Source: Lachnospiraceae bacterium (GTDB taxonomy: Bacteria > Bacillota > Clostridia > Lachnospirales > Lachnospiraceae). From it: DNA of 12,989 nt. The translations under genes and the position numbers were made by a program. Below, in pieces: positions 5,906 through 12,198 of this stretch. Under the pieces are notes generated by a model. That model did no database searches and was not told the origin of the DNA. It saw only the letters and a list, made by a program, of their open reading frames with translations. Within the stretch, counting starts at the first letter, position 1, and each line of letters starts with the position of its first letter. The stretch lies in the NCBI GenBank assembly GCA_022798035.1, contig JAAWLS010000034.1:1-12989 (forward strand), in the 5' to 3' direction.

Positions 5906-7066
5906 ATGCTGTTAATCAAACAGGGAAATATCTACGATGCCGTCCACAGAGAACCCTATGTGGCGGATATTTTGGTAGAAAAAGGAAAAATCACAAGAAT
6001 TGACACTTCTATCAGTGAGAAATCGGTAAAAGGAGCCAGAGTATTGGATGCCGCGGGACTGAGGGTCTATCCTGGTTTCGTGGAGGCGCACTGCCATCTG
6101 GGACTGGACGGATATGCCATTGGATTTGAAGGGGCAGATTACAATGAGATGACAGATGCTTTGACGCCGCAGCTGTCAGCGGTAGACGGAATCAACCCGC
6201 AGGATGAGAGCGTCCGCCTGGCCAGAGAAGGAGGCGTTACATGTGTGGCGGCAGGGCCAGGCAGTTCCAACGTACTGGGAGGAACTTTTACCGTATATAA
6301 AACAGCTGGAAAACGCATTGACGACATGGTAATCAAAGAAAAAGCAGCCATGAAATGTGCATTTGGAGAGAATCCTAAACGCTGTTATAAAGACAAAGAA
6401 ATATATTCCCGCATGACGACGGCTTCCAAACTGCGGGTTATGCTGGAAAAGACAAAAGAATATCTTGCGAAAAAGGAGGCGGCCGGAGAGGATATCAGCA
6501 AAAAACCTGCTTATGATGCCAAATTAGAAGCCTTGATTCCAGTAATCCAGGGAGAAATGCCGCTGAAAGCCCATGCACATCAAGCCAACGACATCTATAC
6601 GGCTATCCGCATTGCCAAAGAATTTCAGCTGGGACTTACCATAGACCACTGTACAGACGGTTCCTTGATTGCGGAAGACTTGGCGAAAGAAGGGTACCCT
6701 GTGGCTGTCGGCCCCACTTTTGGCCATGCGACAAAGTTTGAATTGAAAAATAAGAATTTCCATACGCCGGGAGATTTGGCCAGGGCGGGCTGTCAGGTGT
6801 CCATCATAACGGATTCTCCCATTATACCGCAGCAATACCTTGCCCTCTGCGCAGGACTTGCTGTAAAATCCGGCATGGACGATTTTGACGCGCTAAAGGC
6901 GATTACCATTCATGCAGCGAAACATATCGGAGTGGAGACGCGGGTAGGTTCTCTGGAGGTTGGAAAAGACGGGGATTTTGTGATAGCACAGGGAAATCCA
7001 ATGGTATCAGACACAAAGATTCAGTATGTATTGATTGATGGGGAAATTGTGTACAAAAATGAATGA
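5906..7066 (+). CDS. Metal-dependent amidohydrolase (imidazolonepropionase-like)
   Basis: 386 residues. ATG 5906 is preferred because GGGAGG (5890-5895) lies 10 bases upstream; an in-frame ATG at 5879 would put that site inside the coding region. The fold shows a small N-terminal beta domain, then the metal site: His62 and His64 (VEAHCHLGLDG), His223/His225 (LKAHAHQAND), His248 (TIDHCTDG) and Asp303 (IITDSP). CAFGENPKR and GPGSSNVLGG are typical of the COG1228 group. The C-terminal part VGSLEVGKDGDFVI returns to the beta domain. Members cut cyclic or peptide-like amide bonds; the substrate cannot be told from sequence or neighbours. No signal peptide, so cytosolic. A terminator follows at 7128. 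Confidence 0.9.
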   Translation: MLLIKQGNIYDAVHREPYVADILVEKGKITRIDTSISEKSVKGARVLDAAGLRVYPGFVEAHCHLGLDGYAIGFEGADYNEMTDALTPQLSAVDGINPQDESVRLAREGGVTCVAAGPGSSNVLGGTFTVYKTAGKRIDDMVIKEKAAMKCAFGENPKRCYKDKEIYSRMTTASKLRVMLEKTKEYLAKKEAAGEDISKKPAYDAKLEALIPVIQGEMPLKAHAHQANDIYTAIRIAKEFQLGLTIDHCTDGSLIAEDLAKEGYPVAVGPTFGHATKFELKNKNFHTPGDLARAGCQVSIITDSPIIPQQYLALCAGLAVKSGMDDFDALKAITIHAAKHIGVETRVGSLEVGKDGDFVIAQGNPMVSDTKIQYVLIDGEIVYKNE

Positions 7067-7127
7067 TAATATAATGTGAATTGCGTATAGCAGAGAAGTA
7101 ATTATATAATGTGAAAATAATGGAAGG

Positions 7128-7154
7128 AAAGCGTTGCCTTGCGGCAACGCTTTT
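7128..7154 (+). terminator. Terminator after the amidohydrolase gene
   Basis: An 11-bp stem AAAGCGTTGCC / GGCAACGCTTT with a TTGC loop ends in a four-T run, followed by GGGGG. It lies 61 bases past the stop. The T run is short, so read-through is possible. Confidence 0.75.
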
Positions 7155-7168
7155 GGGGGAGTAAATTT

Positions 7169-7234
7169 ATGAAATGTTTCATGGGGTGCCACATCTTGGG
7201 CGGTGGCACCAATTTATGTAAAATAACTTTATAA
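7169..7234 (+). CDS. Possible 21-residue Cys/Gly-rich peptide
   Basis: ATG 7169 has GGGGGAG (7155-7161) 7 bases upstream. The product begins MKCFMGCHILGGGTN and contains three Cys. The middle codons form a perfect 8-bp hairpin (7185-7192 with 7203-7210), and the stop lies inside the following terminator. The only obvious promoters upstream are the TATAAT boxes at 7070 and 7105, before the first terminator. I recognise no family; it may be chance. Confidence 0.2.
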   Translation: MKCFMGCHILGGGTNLCKITL

Positions 7235-7256
7235 AAATAAAGTTATTTTATTTTTT
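7219..7256 (+). terminator. AT-rich intrinsic terminator
   Basis: A perfect 14-bp stem (7219-7232 with 7237-7250) around AAAA is followed by TTTTTT. It is the strongest terminator in the window and would insulate the DUF362 promoter region from the left. Confidence 0.8.
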
Positions 7257-7260
7257 GTCG

Positions 7261-7309
7261 AAGCTGATAACGATGCGCGCTTGTTGTTATCAACTTCATT
7301 TGATATAAC
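7261..7309 (+). promoter_or_regulatory. Candidate promoter with overlapping inverted-repeat operator
   Basis: Extended -10 TGATATAAC (7301-7309), with a weak -35 TTGTTG (7281-7286) at 17 bases. TGATAAC (7265-7271) and GTTATCA (7286-7292) are perfect inverted repeats, extended by AAG/CTT after one mismatch, and they bracket the -35. A repressor site is plausible. The transcript would carry a leader of about 300 bases to the DUF362 gene. Confidence 0.4.
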
Positions 7310-7476
7310 GAGTATAGAATATAAATGTGTGCAAACTGTGGACAATTTCTAAAAGAAAGATAAAGAATTCGAAAGAAATTATGAAGAAAACGTAAAAAAG
7401 ATATTTTGATGAAACGGAGCCTTTGGCAGAGCATGAACGGAATGACGTATTTACGCAATAATTCAGCTGAAAGTGA

Positions 7477-7505
7477 TTGCTAGAAAGAGGCGGCAATGAT
7501 ATAAT
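7477..7505 (+). promoter_or_regulatory. Promoter of the DUF362/ferredoxin gene
   Basis: -35 TTGCTA (7477-7482, 4 of 6), a 17-base spacer and -10 TATAAT (7500-7505) with a TG extension (7497-7498). The gene starts about 115 bases downstream. Confidence 0.6.
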
Positions 7506-7619
7506 GTAAAAAGTTCTGAACAGAGCCAGCCCTATAAGATAAAGGCGCTGAAAGATGTTTTTGAACCCTTAATCTATATGGGAAAACAAAGGGATAAGAG
7601 GAAGAAAGGAGCATTTTAT

Positions 7620-8735
7620 ATGAGTAAGTCAAAGGTATATTTCACAACGTTTAAAACTTCATACACAGAAAACATTCCGAGTAAATTGAAACGCCTGATT
7701 TTGACAGCCGGAATCAAAGAAATTGATTTTACAGATAAGTATGCTGCTGTCAAGATACATTTTGGAGAACTTGGAAATCTTGCATTTTTGCGGCCAAACT
7801 ATGCAAAGGTGGTCGTGGATGTGATAAAGGAGCTGGGCGGAAAAGCATTTTTGACAGACTGCAATACACTGTATGTGGGAAGTAGAAAAAATGCGCTGGA
7901 CCATCTTGACACGGCTTATGAGAATGGATTTACCCCGTTTTCCACCGGGTGTCATGTTATCATAGCGGATGGATTAAAGGGAACAGATGAAGAGCTGGTT
8001 CCGGTAGACGGAGAGTATGTAAAAGAGGCAAAAATCGGACGCGCCATTATGGATGCAGACGTGTTCATTTCTCTGAGCCATTTTAAAGGACATGAGATGG
8101 CAGGTTTCGGAGGAGCTTTGAAAAACATCGGAATGGGCAGCGGTTCCAGAGCCGGCAAGATGGAAATGCACAGCGAAGGCAAACCTTATGTCAATCAGGA
8201 AAAATGTGTGGGATGTGGAATGTGTACAAAGGTCTGTGCTCACACGGGAGTGACTGTCACAGATAAGAAGGCTTCCATCAATCAGGAAAAATGTGTGGGA
8301 TGCGGACGCTGTATCGGTGTTTGTCCGAAAGACGCCATAGAGCCAAGCTTCGGCAAATCCAACGATGTGATGAATTACAAGATAGCAGAATACAGCAAGG
8401 CAGTTATTCAGAACCGTCCCCATTTTCATATTTCCATTGTCTGTGATGTGTCCCCGAATTGTGACTGCCACGCAGAAAATGATATTCCAATTATCCCAAA
8501 TGTGGGAATGTTTGCCTCCTTTGACCCGGTGGCCCTGGATGTTGCATGTGCGGATGCCTGCAACCGTCAGCCAATAATAAACGGAAGTGTGCTCTGTGAG
8601 AATAAAGAACATGACCATGAAGAGGGCCATGACCATTTTCACATTACACATCCGGACACCAATTGGAAATCCTGCGTAGAGCACGGAGAGAAGATTGGAA
8701 TCGGAAGCCAGGAATATGAATTGATAGAAATTTAA
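7620..8735 (+). CDS. DUF362 domain protein with two 4Fe-4S ferredoxin motifs
   Basis: 371 residues. ATG 7620 is used because AAAGGAG (7605-7611) lies 8 bases upstream; an in-frame ATG at 7578 lacks such a site. The DUF362 part covers both ends, with conserved stretches such as VKIHFGELGN, FLTDCNTLY, SLSHFKGHEMAGFGGALKNI and NVGMFASFDPVALDVACADA. Inserted at ~192-240 is a bacterial dicluster ferredoxin: Cys196/199/202/206 and Cys225/228/231/235. A His-rich loop lies at ~331-345 (HDHEEGHDHFHITH), and CDVSPNCDCH adds more possible metal ligands. The protein is probably a cytosolic iron-sulfur redox protein; the partner is unknown. A nearly identical 25-base DNA segment occurs in each ferredoxin half. 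Confidence 0.9.
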   Translation: MSKSKVYFTTFKTSYTENIPSKLKRLILTAGIKEIDFTDKYAAVKIHFGELGNLAFLRPNYAKVVVDVIKELGGKAFLTDCNTLYVGSRKNALDHLDTAYENGFTPFSTGCHVIIADGLKGTDEELVPVDGEYVKEAKIGRAIMDADVFISLSHFKGHEMAGFGGALKNIGMGSGSRAGKMEMHSEGKPYVNQEKCVGCGMCTKVCAHTGVTVTDKKASINQEKCVGCGRCIGVCPKDAIEPSFGKSNDVMNYKIAEYSKAVIQNRPHFHISIVCDVSPNCDCHAENDIPIIPNVGMFASFDPVALDVACADACNRQPIINGSVLCENKEHDHEEGHDHFHITHPDTNWKSCVEHGEKIGIGSQEYELIEI

Positions 8736-8775
8736 GTTTTGAAGAAACTCTGGCTGAGTCAGGGTTTTGCAGTAG

Positions 8776-8817
8776 AATTCAAATGCCGGGACTGGAATTA
8801 TTCCAGTCATTTGAATT
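8776..8817 (+). other. Long hairpin just before the phosphoesterase ribosome site
   Basis: The outer arms AATTCAAAT (8776-8784) and ATTTGAATT (8809-8817) are perfectly complementary. Inside them GACTGGAAT (8790-8798) pairs with ATTCCAGTC (8800-8808). No T run follows, so it is not a terminator. GGAGG begins 7 bases after it, so it could affect translation or mark a processing site in a shared transcript with the DUF362 gene. Confidence 0.55.
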
Positions 8818-8837
8818 TCAAGTGGAGGAGAGAATCT

Positions 8838-10784
8838 GTGTCTAAAAAAGTAAGGAAGAAAGTATGGAAAATACTTCTGCTGTCTATGATTGGGGCTGCA
8901 ATGTCAGGTATGTGTGTGATGGCGGAGAAGCAGAAAGAAGTCAATATTGTGTTTACCCATGATTTGCATTCTCATCTGTCTCCTTTTTATTTGGAGGAAG
9001 AAGGAGAAGAGAAGAGCGTCGGCGGGTTTGCCAGAATGATGACATATTTGAAAGAACGGCGCGCGGAAGATGAAAATCTGCTGTTTTTGGACGGCGGAGA
9101 TTTTTCTATGGGAACACTGTACCAGACCGTGTATGAGACACAGGCCTCTGAGCTGAGGATGCTGGGATTCCTGGGAGTAGATGCGACTACTTTTGGAAAT
9201 CATGAGTTTGATTATCGAAGTAAAGGACTTGCAAATATGCTGGGAGCTGCCAAGGACAGCAAAGATATAGTGCCGCCTTTGGTAGTGTGCAACATTGACT
9301 GGAAGGCCACACTGGAGGGAGACAAGGCCCAGGAAGGGAAATTGCTGCAGAAGGCATTTGAGGAATATGGAGTGAAACCCTACCTTATGCTGGAGAAAGG
9401 CGGCGTTAAAATTGCAGTTATCGGCGTGTTCGGTGAAGATGCGCTGGCGTGTGCGCCTACTTGCGCTCTGACATTCCGGGATTCTGTGGAAGCGGTAAAA
9501 GAGACAGTGGAGGAGATTCAAAAGAAAGAGAATCCGGATATGATTGTGTGCGTGTCCCACAGCGGTACCTGGGCAGATGCAAAGAAATCAGAAGATGAAC
9601 TGCTGGCCAAGGGAGTGCCGGAGCTGGACTTGATTGTCAGCGGCCATACCCACAGTGTTCTACAGGAGCCTATTATCCACGGGGATACGGCTATCGTGTC
9701 TACCGGAGAATACGGAGCACGTATCGGTTCTCTGAAGATGAGCCAGAAAGAGAACGGAAGATGGAGCGTTTCAGACTACAATCTGACGCTTCTGGATGAG
9801 AGCTATGACAGCGATAAGGAGACGGAAGAAAAGATAGAAGAGCTGGGAGAAACGATTGACTCAGAATATCTCTCACAATTTGGATATACCAAAGACCAGG
9901 TATTAGTGCACAATCCCTGGGAGTTTACCGAGATAAACGAATTGGGTGAAAAGCTGCAGGAGGAAACGCTGGGAAATCTGCTGGCAGATTCTTACCTGTA
10001 TACAGTCAACAACAGTGATACGGGAGATGAGAATCCGGCAGTTATCGCAGTGGTGCCAAGCGGCTGCATCCGGGACACTTTCCGCAAAGACAAAGATATT
10101 ACAGTGGCAGATGTTTTTCAGACACTTTCTCTGGGAATCGGTCCGGATGGAGTGCCAGGCTATCCGCTAATCAGCGCTTACTTTACCGGAAAAGAATTGA
10201 GGACAATGGCAGAGGTGGACGCATCCATTTCCCCCATGATGTCCACGGCCCAGTTATATGTCAGCGGGCTTACTTATACTGTAAATCCCAACCGGATGAT
10301 AATGAACCGAGTGACGGATGTGGAGCTGAAAGATATTTCCGGCAATATACAGGAACTGGAGGACGATAAGCTTTACCGTCTAGTGGCAGACCTTTACAGC
10401 GGACAAATGCTGGGAGCCGTGACGGAAATGTCTCACGGGCTTCTCTCAATTGTACCAAAGGATGCTCAGGGAAATGAGATATCCATGGAGAACTTGGAGG
10501 ACTGCATTATCTATGCAGATGGCCGGGAGCTGAAAGCCTGGGTGTGTGTGGCGCGGTATTTGGAATCCTTTGAGGAGAAAGGGGAAGAAGCGGAGATACC
10601 AGAGTATTACAATGCCACTCACCAGAGAAAAGTCATAGATGATGATGACAGCATTGGAGCAATTTTGAGAAATCCCAGCCAGATTGCCGCGGCAGTTTTC
10701 GGCATTGGAGCGGGAATTGTCATTTTGCTGGCGGTGATAATTGTGCTGGCTGTGAGGCGAAGACGAAAAAAGAAACTGCAGTAG
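8838..10784 (+). CDS. Secreted, membrane-anchored 5'-nucleotidase/UshA-type metallophosphoesterase
   Basis: 648 residues. GTG 8838 is chosen: GGAGG (8824-8828) lies 9 bases upstream, and translation from it starts a classic signal peptide (basic MSKKVRKK, hydrophobic core, likely cut after MA near residue 29). The open frame reaches back to a TTG at 8739, but that part reads through the hairpin. The N-terminal metallophosphoesterase domain shows THDLHSH (Asp42, His44), DGGDFSMG, GNHEFDY, CVSHSGT and SGHTHS. A 5'-nucleotidase C-terminal domain follows (~365-600), with ETLGNLLADSYLY and VPSGCIRDTF. The end has a membrane helix (AVFGIGAGIVILLAVIIVLA) and an RRRRKKK tail, with no LPxTG. It probably hydrolyses extracellular nucleotides for phosphate or nucleoside uptake. 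Confidence 0.92.
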   Translation: MSKKVRKKVWKILLLSMIGAAMSGMCVMAEKQKEVNIVFTHDLHSHLSPFYLEEEGEEKSVGGFARMMTYLKERRAEDENLLFLDGGDFSMGTLYQTVYETQASELRMLGFLGVDATTFGNHEFDYRSKGLANMLGAAKDSKDIVPPLVVCNIDWKATLEGDKAQEGKLLQKAFEEYGVKPYLMLEKGGVKIAVIGVFGEDALACAPTCALTFRDSVEAVKETVEEIQKKENPDMIVCVSHSGTWADAKKSEDELLAKGVPELDLIVSGHTHSVLQEPIIHGDTAIVSTGEYGARIGSLKMSQKENGRWSVSDYNLTLLDESYDSDKETEEKIEELGETIDSEYLSQFGYTKDQVLVHNPWEFTEINELGEKLQEETLGNLLADSYLYTVNNSDTGDENPAVIAVVPSGCIRDTFRKDKDITVADVFQTLSLGIGPDGVPGYPLISAYFTGKELRTMAEVDASISPMMSTAQLYVSGLTYTVNPNRMIMNRVTDVELKDISGNIQELEDDKLYRLVADLYSGQMLGAVTEMSHGLLSIVPKDAQGNEISMENLEDCIIYADGRELKAWVCVARYLESFEEKGEEAEIPEYYNATHQRKVIDDDDSIGAILRNPSQIAAAVFGIGAGIVILLAVIIVLAVRRRRKKKLQ

Positions 10785-11088
10785 AACGTGAGGTGCGCAG
10801 GAAGAAATTCTGACTGCAAACCCACCGTCATAACAGATTCCCGTGCAAAAACATTTGAATCGTCATAATAGAAATGTTTAGCGGAAAATAAGAAAAGCGG
10901 ACCAGACCACAAGGGTACCCTGAAGGGGACGGTGCAGCACATACAGAAAAGTTTTACGAGATTTCTGTGCCCCTGTGCCTTTGTGCCCAGGGGTTTTTCT
11001 GTCACAGGAAACAGTTCTGCTTAAAAACGATTGTGCAGGTTCCCAAAAGAGGCAGAGGCTGCTCTGCGTGACACAGACAGGAGGATTT
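10785..11088 (+). other. Structured leader before hydE
   Basis: 304 bases without a gene. CACCGTC (10823-10829) is complementary to GACGGTG (10928-10934). AAACATTT (10849-10856) pairs with AAATGTTT (10872-10879). CGTCATAA occurs twice (10826-10833 and 10861-10868). A terminator lies at 10970-10998 and a 6-bp hairpin GCAGAG/CTCTGC (11052-11067) stands 11 bases before the hydE ribosome site. I could not match it to a known riboswitch and saw no clear promoter. Confidence 0.45.
10970..10998 (+). terminator. Intrinsic terminator upstream of hydE
   Basis: CCCCTG (10970-10975) pairs with CAGGGG (10988-10993), followed by TTTTT (10994-10998). CAGAAAA (10944-10950) could instead pair with either TTTCTG (10962-10967) or the T-rich end of the terminator (TTTTCTG, 10995-11001), so alternative folds are possible. 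It may simply end the phosphoesterase transcript, or it may act as an attenuator. Confidence 0.6.
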
Positions 11089-12135
11089 ATGGAACAGACA
11101 AAAGCGTTGATTGATAAACTGGAGGCAGTCTCTCATCTGGCAGAGGAAGAGTGGATTTCACTGATTGAGAACCGTGACAGCGAGACGGCAGAATATCTTT
11201 TTGCCAAATCCCAAAAATGGAGGCAGAAATATTACGGCAATAAAGTGTATACCAGAGGACTGATTGAATTTACCAATTACTGCCGAAATGACTGTTATTA
11301 CTGTGGAATCCGCAGAAGCAACCGAAAGGCTCAGCGGTACCGGCTGACAAAAGAGGAAATTATGGAGTGCTGCCGCATTGGATATGGGCTGGGATTCCGG
11401 ACGTTTGTGCTTCAGGGGGGAGAGGATGGTTTCTTTTCCCAGGAAGTTTTGGAGGATATTGTCCGTACTATTCGAAAAGAATACCAGGACTGTGCCATTA
11501 CTCTCTCCATCGGAGAACGCTCTTACGAGAGCTATGAAAGGCTGTTTCAGGCGGGAGCCGACAGGTATCTGCTCCGCCATGAAACCGCAGAGGAGGCCCA
11601 TTACAAAAAACTGCATCCGGCAGAACTGTCTTTGGAAAATCGAAAGAGGTGTCTGTATGGTTTAAAGAAAATCGGATATCAGACCGGAACCGGATTTATG
11701 GTGGGAAGCCCCGGGCAGACTCCAAAACAGCTGGCAAAAGATATGATGTTTATACGGGAACTGGAGCCTCATATGGTAGGTATCGGGCCCTTTATCCCGC
11801 ACCATGAAACGCCTTTTGCCAAGGAAGAAGGCGGCACTTTGGAGCTGACGTTGTTTCTGATAGGACTGCTGCGGGTGATGCTGCCCAAACTGCTGCTGCC
11901 TGCCACCACGGCGCTGGGAACCATCCACCCGCTGGGACGGGAAAAAGGAATTCAGGCAGGGGCAAACGTGGTGATGCCCAATCTCTCCCCCACTTCTGTG
12001 CGGAAAAAATACGAGTTGTACGATAACAAAATCTGCACAGGGGACGAGGCGGCGGAGTGCCGGAATTGTCTGGGGCGGCGGATGGAAAATATTGGCTGTG
12101 AGCTGGTGACAGACCGGGGAGATTTTGCAGTGTGA
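11089..12135 (+). CDS. hydE: [FeFe]-hydrogenase H-cluster maturase HydE (radical SAM)
   Basis: 348 residues, the usual size. ATG 11089 follows AGGAGG (11079-11084) after four bases; a longer open frame to 10975 would start inside the terminator. The radical-SAM cluster is Cys65-x3-Cys69-x2-Cys72 (FTNYCRNDCYYCGIRRSN). Also visible are RTFVLQGGEDG, LSIGERSYE, LLRHETAEE, GTGFMVGSPGQTP, GIGPFIPHHETPF and PATTALGT. Near the C-terminus, CTGDEAAECRNC keeps the C-x7-C-x2-C motif that binds a second iron-sulfur cluster in Thermotoga HydE. HydE acts with HydG and HydF to build the diiron subcluster. hydG follows after 63 bases, probably in one transcript. Confidence 0.95.
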   Translation: MEQTKALIDKLEAVSHLAEEEWISLIENRDSETAEYLFAKSQKWRQKYYGNKVYTRGLIEFTNYCRNDCYYCGIRRSNRKAQRYRLTKEEIMECCRIGYGLGFRTFVLQGGEDGFFSQEVLEDIVRTIRKEYQDCAITLSIGERSYESYERLFQAGADRYLLRHETAEEAHYKKLHPAELSLENRKRCLYGLKKIGYQTGTGFMVGSPGQTPKQLAKDMMFIRELEPHMVGIGPFIPHHETPFAKEEGGTLELTLFLIGLLRVMLPKLLLPATTALGTIHPLGREKGIQAGANVVMPNLSPTSVRKKYELYDNKICTGDEAAECRNCLGRRMENIGCELVTDRGDFAV

Positions 12136-12198
12136 GAAAGTGCGGCCGCAGTATGAATGCAATTGAGATAGAACATCACGATATAAGGAGGAAAAGAA

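Larger units (their letters stand above)
7067..7619 (+). other. Hairpin-rich intergenic region
   Basis: 553 bases without a large gene. It holds two TATAATGTGAA repeats (7070-7080 and 7105-7115), a GC-rich terminator (7128-7154), a possible 21-codon ORF (7169-7234) containing an 8-bp hairpin (7185-7210), an AT-rich terminator (7219-7256), an inverted repeat over a promoter (7261-7309) and a second promoter (7477-7505). AT-rich frames on the minus strand here look like noise. Confidence 0.5.

Noticed and set aside
7325..7363. Short Cys-containing frame starting MCANCGQF
   Set aside because: Only 12 codons, no ribosome site, and no continuation in any frame that looks like a protein.
7243..7496. 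AT-rich minus-strand frames of 66-71 codons in the intergenic region
   Set aside because: Phe/Ile/Ser-rich composition, overlapping each other, with no ribosome site and no motif.
7974..8810. 278-codon open frame on the minus strand
   Set aside because: It is fully antisense to the DUF362/ferredoxin gene, which has clear motifs and a ribosome site; the frame is its complement.
8739..8837. Extended N-terminus of the phosphoesterase from TTG 8739
   Set aside because: It would put the signal peptide internal and translate the hairpin; GTG 8838 has a well-placed GGAGG.
8904..9560. 218-codon open frame on the minus strand
   Set aside because: It is antisense to the conserved metallophosphoesterase domain and has no recognisable motif.
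10975..11088. Extended N-terminus of HydE
   Set aside because: It would begin inside a terminator hairpin; ATG 11089 follows AGGAGG and matches the family length.
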